Source: BOG-1363 sp043775355
GTDB taxonomy: Bacteria > Planctomycetota > UBA11346
Length of the DNA stretch: 33,644 bases
Assembly (NCBI GenBank): GCA_043775355.1
Contig: JAYVSL010000029.1
Span: forward strand, 1-33,644
Direction: 5' to 3'
This document shows, piece by piece, positions 7,117-15,626 of this stretch. The translations under genes and the position numbers were made by a program. The notes under the pieces were generated by a model. The model made no database searches, was not told the origin of the DNA, and was given only the letters and a program-made list of their open reading frames with translations. How positions within the stretch are numbered: the first letter of the stretch is position 1; the number at the start of each line of letters is the position of its first letter.

Positions 7117-7248
7117 CCTGAGCCATCGCCTTCATCGGCGTACGCTAGCAGCAGCAATTATTCAGAGATGACCGCGACGTGGATGATTTTTCTACGCTAG
7201 GGATTCTCTGTCCCTCCTTCCACCCATTGAGTTTACCAGGAGCACACC

Positions 7249-7431
7249 ATGTCCACAGCGACGCTCACCGAACCCACGATTTCGCACTCACCTCTTTCAG
7301 CGATCGAAGTCGAGGTGATTAAATATCTCCGCTCCGTTCGCTACGGTCAGATCACCGTGCAGATCCACGATACCCGTATCGTGCAGATCGAGCGCGCGGA
7401 AAAGATCCGGCCGGATCAACGCCATGGCTGA
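7249..7431 (+). CDS. yezD: YezD family small protein (DUF2292)
   Basis: The 60-residue protein has the compact DUF2292 pattern: an acidic helix (AIEVEVIKYLRSVRYGQI), then two beta strands ending in RIVQIERAEKIR. Family members are typically found beside sulfate or sulfur-assimilation genes in many phyla. Their biochemical role is not established. AGGAG precedes the ATG. It is the first full-size gene of the transporter transcript, about 88 bases before the binding-protein gene, and supports a sulfur rather than phosphate assignment for the whole locus. The first 15 residues are probably disordered. Confidence 0.85.
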   Translation: MSTATLTEPTISHSPLSAIEVEVIKYLRSVRYGQITVQIHDTRIVQIERAEKIRPDQRHG

Positions 7432-7518
7432 CTTTTGCTTTCGCTGGCTGTCAGCAATTATTTCTTACCAACCTCTCATCCTCATCTTTATCTCCAACCT
7501 CATCCAAGGATTTTCCCT

Positions 7519-8523
7519 ATGATCATCCGTCTTCTTTCTTTGGCAGCGCTGGCTGCCTTTGCGATCGGCACTGCTTTCGCCGCTGATCCTGTCACTCTCC
7601 TGAACGTGTCGTACGATCCGACGCGGGAACTTTATCAAGATTATAACAAAGTCTTTGCCGCCTACTGGAAGGCCAAGACCGGTCAGGAGGTCACCATCAA
7701 TCAGTCTCACGGTGGCTCCAGCAAACAGGCTCGTGCGGTAATCGATGGTCTGCAAGCCGATGTGGTGACCTTGGCTTTGGCATACGACATCGACGCCATC
7801 GCCGAGAAGGCCAAGGTCTTGCCGAAGGACTGGCAAAATAAGCTGCCCGACAACAGCGCGCCATATGCGTCGACCATCGTGTTCCTGGTGCGCAAGGGTA
7901 ACCCGAAGGGCATCAAGGATTGGGACGACCTGATTAAATCGAGTGTGAGCGTCATCACACCGAATCCCAAGACCTCCGGTGGTGCGCGATGGAATTACTT
8001 GGCGGCTTGGGGTTATGCACTGAAGAACAACCACAATGATAAGGCCAAGGCAAAAGCATTTGTCACTCAATTGTATGCCAACGTGCCGGTACTCGACTCG
8101 GGTGCACGCGGTTCGACTACTACTTTCATCCAACGCGGTATCGGCGATGTCGCTATCTGCTGGGAGAACGAGGCATTCCTGACCGTCAATGAGATTGGTC
8201 AAGGAGAGTTTGAAGTGATCGTTCCATCGCTCTCAATCCTCGCCGAACCGAATGTCGCCGTGGTGGAAAAGGTCGCGGCAAAGAAAAAAACAACTGAAGT
8301 GGCTAAAGCCTATCTGGAGTTTCTCTATACTGAGCAGGGACAAGAAATCGTGGCGAAGCATTATTATCGTCCGCGCAATGCTGTCGTTGCGGCCAAGTTC
8401 GAAAAACAGTTCCCCAAGCTTGAGCTGATCACCATCGATGCGGTATTCGGTGGTTGGCAAAAAGCACAGAAGACGCACTTCGAAGACGGCGGTACGTTTG
8501 ATCAGATTTATTTGCCGAAATAA
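7519..8523 (+). CDS. sbp: Periplasmic sulfate-binding protein
   Basis: A 334-residue solute-binding protein. The signal peptide MIIRLLSLAALAAFAIGTAFA is followed by LLNVSYDPTRELY, the signature N-terminus of the sulfate/thiosulfate binding proteins Sbp/CysP. Further family motifs are SHGGSSKQARAVIDGLQADVVTLAL, NPKTSGGARWNYLAAWGYAL and DSGARGSTTTFIQRGIGDV. The start at 7519 is chosen because it opens the signal peptide and follows AAGGA; an in-frame start at 7435 adds 28 unneeded residues. It delivers sulfate (possibly thiosulfate) to the CysT-CysW permease. The substrate within this pair cannot be settled from sequence. It is of normal family length. Confidence 0.95.
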   Translation: MIIRLLSLAALAAFAIGTAFAADPVTLLNVSYDPTRELYQDYNKVFAAYWKAKTGQEVTINQSHGGSSKQARAVIDGLQADVVTLALAYDIDAIAEKAKVLPKDWQNKLPDNSAPYASTIVFLVRKGNPKGIKDWDDLIKSSVSVITPNPKTSGGARWNYLAAWGYALKNNHNDKAKAKAFVTQLYANVPVLDSGARGSTTTFIQRGIGDVAICWENEAFLTVNEIGQGEFEVIVPSLSILAEPNVAVVEKVAAKKKTTEVAKAYLEFLYTEQGQEIVAKHYYRPRNAVVAAKFEKQFPKLELITIDAVFGGWQKAQKTHFEDGGTFDQIYLPK

Positions 8524-8614
8524 ATTAATGTCCGATGTCTGATGTCATGTTGGTGTGAATCGATTTCCGATGTCCGAGATCGGACGTGAAAAGACCTCTT
8601 ACCCTGAAAGCTTT

Positions 8615-9523
8615 ATGCGTTCTCTTGCTGCTCAACGTTCGGTGATACCTGGATTCGGGCTTACTCTCGGCCTGACGCTCACCTATCTCAGTCTGCTGGT
8701 ATTGATTCCGCTCTCCGCTCTGGTCATCAAAACCATGGAGCTTGACTGGGCGACATTCTGGAAGGCGGTGTCGAGCCCGCAGGTGGTGGCATCCTACAAA
8801 CTCAGCTTCGGTGCCTCGTTTGTGGCTGCGTTGGTCAATCTGGTCTTCGGTCTGTTAGTGGCTTGGGTACTGGTGCGTTACCGTTTTCCTGGACGGCGCG
8901 TGGTTGATGCTCTGGTGGATTTGCCCTTCGCCTTGCCGACGGCAGTTGCGGGCATCGCTTTGTGTGCGCTCTATGCACCTAACGGCTGGATCGGCGCGCA
9001 ATTCAATCACAGCGGTTTTATCGGTCAGTTCTTCCCAGGGACGGGTTGGGCAGCGACGCATCTCTACACGCCGGTATCGGCGGAGGGGGGAATCAAAATC
9101 GCCTACACGTCGCTGGGCGTGACCATCGCGTTGATCTTTATCGGTTTACCGTTTGTCGTGCGTACGGTGCAGCCGGTGTTAGAAGATTTGGCTAAAGAAG
9201 TTGAAGAAGCGGCTTCCAGTTTGGGGGCTACTCGGTGGCAGATTTTCACCCGTATTATCTTACCAGAATTGACTCCGGCTTTGCTGACCGGATTCGCGCT
9301 TTCCTTTGCTCGTGCTGTCGGCGAATACGGCTCAGTGGTGTTTATTTCTGGTAACATTCCGATGAAAACCGAAATCACGCCACTGCTGATCATCACGAAG
9401 TTGGAACAGTACCAATATGCCGAGGCGACCGCTATCGCGGTGGTCATGTTGGTGGCGTCCTTCACGTTGCTATTGCTGATCAATCTTTTGCAACGCTGGA
9501 CTTCGCAAAGGGCTGAGCTGTGA
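8615..9523 (+). CDS. cysT: Sulfate ABC transporter permease CysT
   Basis: An inner-membrane permease of about 302 residues from the preferred start (MRSLAAQRSVIPGFGLTLG); in-frame GTG 8555 and ATG 8570 are alternatives. The RxVxPGFGLxLGxT opening, about six hydrophobic segments, and the ABC-coupling EAA loop near residue 208 (EEAASSLGATRWQIFTRIILP) match CysT/CysU. GEYGSVVFISGN is also a family motif. It forms the membrane channel with CysW. It lies about 90 bases after sbp; this gap contains imperfect copies of a TCCGATGTC unit. No good ribosome site precedes any of the three starts, so translation may depend on upstream coupling. Confidence 0.93.
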   Translation: MRSLAAQRSVIPGFGLTLGLTLTYLSLLVLIPLSALVIKTMELDWATFWKAVSSPQVVASYKLSFGASFVAALVNLVFGLLVAWVLVRYRFPGRRVVDALVDLPFALPTAVAGIALCALYAPNGWIGAQFNHSGFIGQFFPGTGWAATHLYTPVSAEGGIKIAYTSLGVTIALIFIGLPFVVRTVQPVLEDLAKEVEEAASSLGATRWQIFTRIILPELTPALLTGFALSFARAVGEYGSVVFISGNIPMKTEITPLLIITKLEQYQYAEATAIAVVMLVASFTLLLLINLLQRWTSQRAEL

Positions 9524-9566
9524 GCGCGCATTCTTCCTACCATCACCGCAGTGAGGAAAATTTACC

Positions 9567-10436
9567 ATGAGTTCGCCATTGCCATCTCGTTCCACGACGG
9601 AACCCGCCTGGGTACGGTGGACGTTGATCACCATCGCCCTGGGATTCCTTGCGCTATTTCTAGTCCTACCGTTGGTTGCGGTTTTTGCTGAGGCGCTGGC
9701 TAAAGGTCTGGGTGCCTATTTTGCATCGTTTAACAACGCCGATGCGTGGCATGCGCTCAAGCTGACGTTGATGGTCACGGTGGTGGCAGTGGTGGCGAAT
9801 AGTGTTTTTGGCCTGCTCGCGGCTTGGGCGTTGACCAAGTTTGAATTTTGGGGCAAGAGCCTCGTGCTGACCTTGATCGATCTACCGTTCGCCGTGTCGC
9901 CAGTCATCTCTGGCTTGATCTTCGTCCTCTTGTTCGGCATGCAGGGACTGCTTGGCGAATGGATGATGGAAAACAATTTGCCGCCGATCGTCTTTGCCGT
10001 GCCCGGCATCATTCTTGCCACGATGTTTATCACCTTTCCGTTCGTCGCGCGCGAGCTGATTCCGATCATGCAATCGCAAGGTACCGAAGAAGAAGAGGCC
10101 GCCCGCGTATTGGGTGCTAGTGGCTGGAAAACCTTTTGGTACGTCACGCTGCCGAACGTGAAGTGGGGTTTGCTCTATGGAGTGATCCTGTGCAGCGCCC
10201 GTGCGATGGGTGAGTTTGGCGCGGTGTCCGTGGTGAGCGGCCACATTCGCGGCCAGACCAATACGCTGCCACTGCACATTGAGATCGCTTATAACGAATA
10301 TCAGTTTGTCGCCGCTTTTGCATGCGCTTCGGTCCTTACCTTACTTGCCTTGGTGACGCTGGTGGCCAAGAGCATCGTTGAATGGCGCATTCAGCAGAAC
10401 ATGGAACGCGCCGCTCAAAGCACGGACAAAGCATGA
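9567..10436 (+). CDS. cysW: Sulfate ABC transporter permease CysW
   Basis: A 289-residue inner-membrane permease paralogous to CysT. About six membrane segments are visible, with the coupling loop EEEEAARVLGASGWKTFWYVTLP near residues 173-195. The segments ARAMGEFGAVSVVSGHIRGQTNTLPLHIEIAYNEY are diagnostic for CysW. A GAGGAA ribosome site precedes the ATG. It follows cysT by 43 bases and precedes cysA by 55 bases in the same transcript. It would pair with CysT and be driven by the CysA ATPase. Confidence 0.95.
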   Translation: MSSPLPSRSTTEPAWVRWTLITIALGFLALFLVLPLVAVFAEALAKGLGAYFASFNNADAWHALKLTLMVTVVAVVANSVFGLLAAWALTKFEFWGKSLVLTLIDLPFAVSPVISGLIFVLLFGMQGLLGEWMMENNLPPIVFAVPGIILATMFITFPFVARELIPIMQSQGTEEEEAARVLGASGWKTFWYVTLPNVKWGLLYGVILCSARAMGEFGAVSVVSGHIRGQTNTLPLHIEIAYNEYQFVAAFACASVLTLLALVTLVAKSIVEWRIQQNMERAAQSTDKA

Positions 10437-10491
10437 CGATATCGACGCGGCGTACATTTCTTCAATCCCAGCGACTCTTTAAAGGAAACCC

Positions 10492-11574
10492 ATGAGCATT
10501 ATCGTTAAAAACGTTTCCAAGCGCTTCAAGAATTTCACTGCGCTCGACAACATCAGTATCGAAATCCCCAATGGCCAGCTGGTCGGCTTGCTAGGTCCAT
10601 CGGGCTCAGGAAAAACCACGCTGCTGCGCATCATTGCCGGACTGGAACAACCGGACAGCGGGTCGGTGCTGTTCCACGGCAAGGACCAGACCTCGACCAA
10701 CGTGGCGAAGCGTAAAGTCGGGTTCGTCTTCCAACACTACGCGTTATTCCGTCACATGACTATTTTCGATAACGTCGCATTCGGTCTGACCGTGCGTCCG
10801 AAAGAAGATCGCCCGTCGCGTGAAGAAATTCGTGTGCGGGTCGACAAGCTTTTAAAAATGGTGCAGCTCGATTGGTGCGCCGGTCGTTATCCACATCAGT
10901 TGTCCGGCGGTCAGCGTCAGCGCATCGCCTTGGCCCGAGCGTTGGCGGTCGAGCCGCAGGTGCTGCTGCTCGACGAACCCTTCGGCGCCCTTGATGCGAA
11001 GGTTCGCGCCGAGCTTCGTCGTTGGCTGCGTCGCCTGCACGACGACACCGGCATTACCAGCGTTTTCGTCACCCACGATCAAGAGGAAGCGCTGGAAGTG
11101 AGCGACCGCGTGGTGGTCATTAATCAAGGCAAGGTCGAACAGGAAGGTTCACCAGAAGAGGTTTATCACCGTCCGCTGACACCATTCGTGCATCATTTCC
11201 TTGGCTTAGTGAATATCTTTCATGGTCGCGTTGGCGATGGACAGGCAAAACTTGCGGGCGTGTCATTGCCGATCGGTGAGTGGAACCACGGCGAGCAAGC
11301 GGTGGCCTATGTTCGTCCGCACGACGTCGAAGTCAGTCGCGTGCAGAATGCCGTTTGTCATTCGCCTGCCGTGATTACCGCGATCAATGCCGTTGGACCG
11401 TTGGTGCGCATTGAACTCGAACGCCGTGATCATGGCGACGAGAGTCATGAGCGCATTGACTCGCATATCGCTCGTTCGCGTCAGCAGGAGCTCGAACTAA
11501 AAATTGGTGACGCGGTTTATTTTGGCTTCGTCGATTTCCAGATCTATCCCCGTGCATCAACGGATTCAAAGTGA
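10492..11574 (+). CDS. cysA: Sulfate ABC transporter ATPase CysA
   Basis: A 360-residue ATP-binding subunit. Walker A is GPSGSGKTT (35-43), the Q-loop is in FVFQHYALF, the signature is LSGGQRQR, Walker B is LLLDEPFGALD and the switch His is in VTHDQEEAL. The C-terminal part (from about residue 235) resembles a TOBE-type regulatory domain with VAYVRPHDVEV, as in CysA. AAGGA precedes the ATG. It powers the sulfate importer and is the last gene of the operon, followed by a strong terminator at 11595. All catalytic residues are present. Confidence 0.95.
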   Translation: MSIIVKNVSKRFKNFTALDNISIEIPNGQLVGLLGPSGSGKTTLLRIIAGLEQPDSGSVLFHGKDQTSTNVAKRKVGFVFQHYALFRHMTIFDNVAFGLTVRPKEDRPSREEIRVRVDKLLKMVQLDWCAGRYPHQLSGGQRQRIALARALAVEPQVLLLDEPFGALDAKVRAELRRWLRRLHDDTGITSVFVTHDQEEALEVSDRVVVINQGKVEQEGSPEEVYHRPLTPFVHHFLGLVNIFHGRVGDGQAKLAGVSLPIGEWNHGEQAVAYVRPHDVEVSRVQNAVCHSPAVITAINAVGPLVRIELERRDHGDESHERIDSHIARSRQQELELKIGDAVYFGFVDFQIYPRASTDSK

Positions 11575-11594
11575 AGTGTATGCATATCAACGAC

Positions 11595-11622
11595 GACACC
11601 CCGGTCATCTGACCGGGGTGTC
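11595..11622. terminator. Bidirectional intrinsic terminator
   Basis: GACACCCCGGTCA pairs with TGACCGGGGTGTC in a nearly closed 13-bp stem, followed by TCAAAATC. It sits between the convergent cysA and COX24-like genes and could end both transcripts. The T-run is poor on the plus strand, so efficiency is uncertain. Confidence 0.7.
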
Positions 11623-11648
11623 AAAATCGAGCGTCATTGAACGCGGGC

Positions 11649-11768
11649 TTAAACTTTGGCGGGCTTCTTTTTGCCAGCAGCTTTAGCAACTTTGACCTTG
11701 GCTTTGAGACGCTTGATGCGGCGTAGGCGGCGGGTTTTCTTTTCGGTCTTGTTATACTGACGACTCAT
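11649..11768 (-). CDS. AURKAIP1/COX24-domain small basic protein
   Basis: A 39-residue, very basic protein, MSRQYNKTEKKTRRLRRIKR followed by LKAKVKVAKAAGKKKPAKV. The central KKTRRLRRIKRLKAK block fits the COX24/AURKAIP1 C-terminal family, whose mitochondrial members are small-subunit ribosomal proteins (mS38) and whose bacterial members are tiny and found in Bacteroidetes and PVC lineages. A ribosome-associated role is therefore likely. It is the last gene of the minus-strand run, 60 bases after the esterase gene. Its Lys/Arg/Ala composition makes family assignment by eye uncertain. Confidence 0.65.
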   Translation of the reverse strand: MSRQYNKTEKKTRRLRRIKRLKAKVKVAKAAGKKKPAKV

Positions 11769-11828
11769 GGGGACTCCGGTGATGGTGTTCGTAGTGGGTG
11801 CGGACGATGCGGTTTTATGGGGTACTGG

Positions 11829-12479
11829 TCAAGTACCGACCCCGGCTGCGATGCGGCGGGTGATAAACGCTCGCAGATCGCCGAGTTCGCGTTGGGGATC
11901 TAAGCTGTGGTCTTTGGCGTACTCACGCCAGTCCAGTGGAACGCCCAAGGCCAACAGTCGATCTTTGACCCGACGGGTTGCGGAAATGGGCAAAACGGTG
12001 TCGTATAGTCCGTGGGTAAGCAACCAACGCTGCTGTTTTACCGCGGTTCCGAAGGCCGCAGGGTATTCGTCTCGTTGGCTCAAGAAGCCACTGATGCCGA
12101 TCAGTCCGGCAAAAAGGCGGTCGGCGCGCAAGCCCTGATCGAGCGTCATCAGGCAACCTTGGGAAAATCCCATGAGAAACAAACGTTCGCTGGGAAGGTT
12201 CAACGTCGTCAACAGGTGATTGATCAACTGGGTCAGCTCGGTTCGGCTTTCACGCACTTGAGCGTCATCGACGGAATGATCTGCATAAATATCGAACCAG
12301 CTCCATCCCCCGTAGTAGGGCACCGGCGCTTGCGCAAAACACCAACCAAGTTCAGGAATCCGCAATTCTGCCGCCACTGGTTTCCAGCCGTTCGCGCTGT
12401 CACCAAGGCCGTGCAAAACCAAGCAATAAAATGGTTCTGTCGTTTGGCGTTGTGGCTGAATGAGGTCGTGGATCAACAT
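11829..12479 (-). CDS. Phospholipase/carboxylesterase-type alpha/beta hydrolase
   Basis: A 216-residue hydrolase of the phospholipase/carboxylesterase family. LVLHGLGDSANGW carries the oxyanion-hole region, GFSQG (residues about 108-112) the nucleophile elbow Ser, HGLYDTVLP the catalytic Asp and KDHSLD the His. The tryptophan-rich segment YYGGWSWFD is typical of these esterases. It is probably cytoplasmic, as no signal is seen; the natural substrate is unknown. It follows the MlaF-like gene by about 50 bases on the same strand. No Shine-Dalgarno is visible before the ATG at 12479. Confidence 0.85.
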   Translation of the reverse strand: MLIHDLIQPQRQTTEPFYCLVLHGLGDSANGWKPVAAELRIPELGWCFAQAPVPYYGGWSWFDIYADHSVDDAQVRESRTELTQLINHLLTTLNLPSERLFLMGFSQGCLMTLDQGLRADRLFAGLIGISGFLSQRDEYPAAFGTAVKQQRWLLTHGLYDTVLPISATRRVKDRLLALGVPLDWREYAKDHSLDPQRELGDLRAFITRRIAAGVGT

Positions 12480-12528
12480 GGGCGGGATGCTGGCGAAAAA
12501 ATCAGCGACGAATAGGGGCGAAGTGCAG

Positions 12529-13332
12529 TCAATGCTCTTCGTCGTTGTCGTTTTTTATGTCGACGAATTTTTGACGTGAACCGCTGATGTCGATTTCGCC
12601 AGAGTGGCCGTGAATGAAGCTCTGAACCCAGGCGTTGTCACTGGCCTGGATTTCATCGGGTGTGCCTTCGGCAACAATCACACCTTGTTCGAGCATGATA
12701 ATGCGGTCAGCGATGGTGAAGGCGCTGCGGATGTCGTGAGTTACTACCAGCGAGGTCACGCCAAGTTTACGCCGTAAACGAAGAATAATGCGGTTGATGA
12801 CATCGGTGGTCAGTGGATCGAGACCCGTGGTTGGCTCGTCATAAAGAATTAATTTCGGTTCACCGATAATGGCGCGAGCAAGGCCCACGCGCTTTTGCAT
12901 ACCGCCAGATAATTCGGATGGAATTTTATCGATAGCGTCGCCCAGGCCGACCATCTCCAGACATTTGATGACCTCGCTGCGGATTTCATCTTCGGGGCGT
13001 CGTCGTTGATACAGCGTGAAGCCGACGTTTTCCATCACGGTCAAGGAGTCAAAGAGCGCTGCGCCTTGAAAAACATAGCCGATTCCAGCGCGTGCTTTGA
13101 GTCGCGCATGCTCATCAAGGGCGTGGAGATCTTTGCCAAACACGCGCGCGCTTCCGCGATCGGGATCAAGCAGGGCGATAATCGTTTTCAGCAACACGCT
13201 TTTGCCGGTGCCAGAGCGACCGAGGATCGCCACGGTTTCGCCGGCATTTACCGTTAGGCTTACGCCATTGAGAACGCGGTAACCGCTAAAGGCTTTGTGA
13301 ATCTGATCAACGACAATGACGGGATCGCTCAT
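12529..13332 (-). CDS. mlaF: MlaF-like ABC transporter ATPase
   Basis: A 267-residue ATP-binding protein with Walker A GRSGTGKS (38-45), Q-loop YVFQGAALFDSLTV, the signature SELSGGMQKRVGLARA and Walker B LILYDEPTTGLDP. The GGMQKR form and the LFDSLTVMENV segment are typical of the Mla/Ttg2 phospholipid-trafficking ATPases. Partners MlaE and MlaD are not in the window, so it must work with a permease encoded elsewhere or is an orphan. Its start overlaps the surE stop as ATGA, so the two are translationally coupled. The acidic C-terminus (NDNDEEH) is unusual. Confidence 0.88.
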   Translation of the reverse strand: MSDPVIVVDQIHKAFSGYRVLNGVSLTVNAGETVAILGRSGTGKSVLLKTIIALLDPDRGSARVFGKDLHALDEHARLKARAGIGYVFQGAALFDSLTVMENVGFTLYQRRRPEDEIRSEVIKCLEMVGLGDAIDKIPSELSGGMQKRVGLARAIIGEPKLILYDEPTTGLDPLTTDVINRIILRLRRKLGVTSLVVTHDIRSAFTIADRIIMLEQGVIVAEGTPDEIQASDNAWVQSFIHGHSGEIDISGSRQKFVDIKNDNDEEH

Positions 13333-14087
13333 GTGACGCCTCGTTTTTTCAGCAGCACGCTCAACGGGCCGTCGCCGCCATTAAGGTCAGGGCGTAGATG
13401 AGTAAATACCGGATGTCCAGCCGATAACAGTGTGGCATCGCTTAATTCACCATCGGCTTTCGCGATCCATTCACCATGCAAACGCCAAATGATGCGATCT
13501 TTGGGATCGCGTAATGGTTGGTACGTTTCTTTGAAACCAGAATGACCATGAGGCGCAAGTATCGGCGCTTTCCAATTCGCCACCGGGATGGACGGCAGAT
13601 TGAGGTTCACCACGTGTCCACGCAGTTCAGGGTGCCCAAGCAATTTCATTGCCCAGGTCGCGGCAAATTCTGCCGCATCTTCAAAGCCTTCGCCACCTTT
13701 GTTGCGGCTGATCGCCATGGCCGGATGTCCAAGCACAGCCGCTTCAAGCGCAGCCCCGACCGTGCCAGAATAAAATAAACTGCGGCCAACATTGGGGCCG
13801 TCATTGATGCCGCTGACGACTAATTCTGGTTCTTCATGACAAAGCACCGCCAAGGCGAGTTTGGTGCAGTCGGTCGGAGTTCCATCAACGGCGAAACCAA
13901 AAAATCCGTCTTCGCTACGTGGCGTTACCACCAAGCCGCGATCAATGGTAATCGCGTGGCTTTGACCAGAACGCTCAGTTGAAGGCGCTACCGCCAACAC
14001 CGGTCGTTTAGTTTTTTTACGCAGCGCATGGTACAGCGCGCGTAGTCCTGGGGCATCAATGCCATCGTCGTTGACTAGCAGAATCAT
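13329..14087 (-). CDS. surE: 5'-nucleotidase SurE
   Basis: A 252-residue metal-dependent nucleoside 5'-monophosphatase. The family opening MILLVNDDGIDAPG has the metal-binding Asp7-Asp8 pair. STERSGQSHAIT, GTPTDCTKLAL and SGINDGPNVG complete the active-site motifs, and the GTVGAALEAAVLG segment is also conserved. It is a cytosolic stress or salvage phosphatase. It lies 39 bases after the NtrC-type regulator gene and overlaps the MlaF-like gene by four bases. The family is often beside pcm or rpoS in proteobacteria, but here it is embedded in a regulator operon. Confidence 0.95.
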   Translation of the reverse strand: MILLVNDDGIDAPGLRALYHALRKKTKRPVLAVAPSTERSGQSHAITIDRGLVVTPRSEDGFFGFAVDGTPTDCTKLALAVLCHEEPELVVSGINDGPNVGRSLFYSGTVGAALEAAVLGHPAMAISRNKGGEGFEDAAEFAATWAMKLLGHPELRGHVVNLNLPSIPVANWKAPILAPHGHSGFKETYQPLRDPKDRIIWRLHGEWIAKADGELSDATLLSAGHPVFTHLRPDLNGGDGPLSVLLKKRGVT

Positions 14088-14126
14088 GCGATCATTTCTG
14101 GAATGCCGGGCATCCGGAAGTGAGCG

Positions 14127-15581
14127 CTAAACACTTTCTGCACTACTGGCATTTTCCACCTCATCTCCGACCTTCATGCCATAACTTTCCAGTTTACGAT
14201 AAAGCGTCTTGAGTCCGATTTGGAGTTGTCGGGCCGCTTTAGATTTATTGCCACCGCAGTGCGCAAGGGTGGCGACGATCAGGCGTTTCTCGACTTCGTC
14301 GACGGGCAAGCCGATAAGGATGCGAATGGCGTCGTCCGCCGTCGGCGGCGGGCGTGTGGCCTGGTCGGGCAGGTTGGCTGGACTCACCGAATAATGAGCG
14401 GTGGTATCGGCTTCGTTCTGGTCCGCGTCAGGATGGAAACCGTCGGCTTCAACGATGCGGCTGGTGCTGAGCACGTACAGTTTTTCAATCGCATTTTCCA
14501 ATTCACGTACATTGCCCGGCCAGTCTTGGCGACGTAGGGCTTGAACCAGATTGTCCGACAATTCTTTCTGATGGTGATGACGGCGATTCAGCCGATCGAT
14601 GAACGACTTGGCGAGCAAGGGAATATCTTCACGTCGTTCCCGTAGGGGGGGGACGATGATATTGACCACGTTGAGGCGGAAATAGAGGTCCATGCGGAAG
14701 CGATTTGCGAGCACTTCGTTTTTGAGATTTCGATTGGTCGCGCACACCAGCCGAACATCGGCGTGCAGTGGAGTATTACCGCCGACATGGTGAAAGGTGC
14801 CGTCTTGCAGAACGCGCAGCAATTTCACTTGGCTGTCGAGCGGCATTTCGCCAATTTCATCGAGGAACAACGTGCCGGTATCGGCAGTTTCAAAGCGGCC
14901 TTTTTTCTGCGCCACCGCACCGGTGAATGCGCCACGTTCGTGACCGAACAATTCGCTCTCAATTAATTCGCGCGGAATCGCGGCGGTGTTGATCTTCACG
15001 TACGGTCGTCCAGAACGGTTGGAGAGCGCATGCACGGCATCAGCCACCAGTTCTTTGCCCGTGCCACTTTCGCCTTCGATCAAAACGTTGGCGTCACTGG
15101 TGGCGACTTGTTTGATCAGCGCCTTCACATGACGGATGGCGACTGAAGTTCCAACAATGCGATCGAGTGCTTCGTCGTAACCTAACTCGCGTCGCAATGC
15201 TTTGTTTTCGCGCGTCGTTGAAGAATGACGAACGGCGCTTTCGACGGTGGCTTTTAAACGCGACAGGTCGACCGGTTTGGTCAGGTAGTTGAAGGCGCCC
15301 TGCTTGATGGCGGCAACAGCGGTGTCTTCGTTGCCGTGACCAGTGATCAGAATCCACGGTACTTTACCGTATTTTTCATGTGCCAACTCCATCGTCGCCA
15401 AGCCGTCAAGATTTGGCAATTTCAGATCGCAGAGTACGGCATCGACAGCGGCGGCGCTCATTTTAGCCAAGCCTTCTTCGCCGCTGGCGGCCTTGAGCAC
15501 GTCGTGGCCTTCGTCTTCCAATACGTCTGCGTAAGTCTCGCGATTACCGGCGTTGTCGTCGATGATAAGAATGTTGGCCAT
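14127..15581 (-). CDS. NtrC-family sigma-54-dependent response regulator
   Basis: 484 residues in three domains. The receiver domain (about 1-120) has the phospho-acceptor Asp52 and Lys102. The AAA+ sigma-54 activator domain (about 140-380) has Walker A GESGTGKE (169-176), the sigma-54 contact loop GAFTGA (217-222) and Walker B TLFLDEIGE. The C-terminal Fis-type HTH (NKSKAARQLQIGLKTLYRKL) completes it. All motifs needed for sigma-54 activation are intact. It is downstream of a soluble histidine kinase by 45 bases, so they form a two-component pair. The target genes cannot be read from this window. Confidence 0.95.
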   Translation of the reverse strand: MANILIIDDNAGNRETYADVLEDEGHDVLKAASGEEGLAKMSAAAVDAVLCDLKLPNLDGLATMELAHEKYGKVPWILITGHGNEDTAVAAIKQGAFNYLTKPVDLSRLKATVESAVRHSSTTRENKALRRELGYDEALDRIVGTSVAIRHVKALIKQVATSDANVLIEGESGTGKELVADAVHALSNRSGRPYVKINTAAIPRELIESELFGHERGAFTGAVAQKKGRFETADTGTLFLDEIGEMPLDSQVKLLRVLQDGTFHHVGGNTPLHADVRLVCATNRNLKNEVLANRFRMDLYFRLNVVNIIVPPLRERREDIPLLAKSFIDRLNRRHHHQKELSDNLVQALRRQDWPGNVRELENAIEKLYVLSTSRIVEADGFHPDADQNEADTTAHYSVSPANLPDQATRPPPTADDAIRILIGLPVDEVEKRLIVATLAHCGGNKSKAARQLQIGLKTLYRKLESYGMKVGDEVENASSAESV

Positions 15582-15626
15582 TTTTCGGGATCCGTCTTTT
15601 GAGTTCAGCGATCGTGCGGTGGGAGG

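Noticed and set aside
7465..8202. A 245-residue minus-strand ORF
   Set aside because: It lies opposite the well-supported sbp gene, which matches its family throughout.
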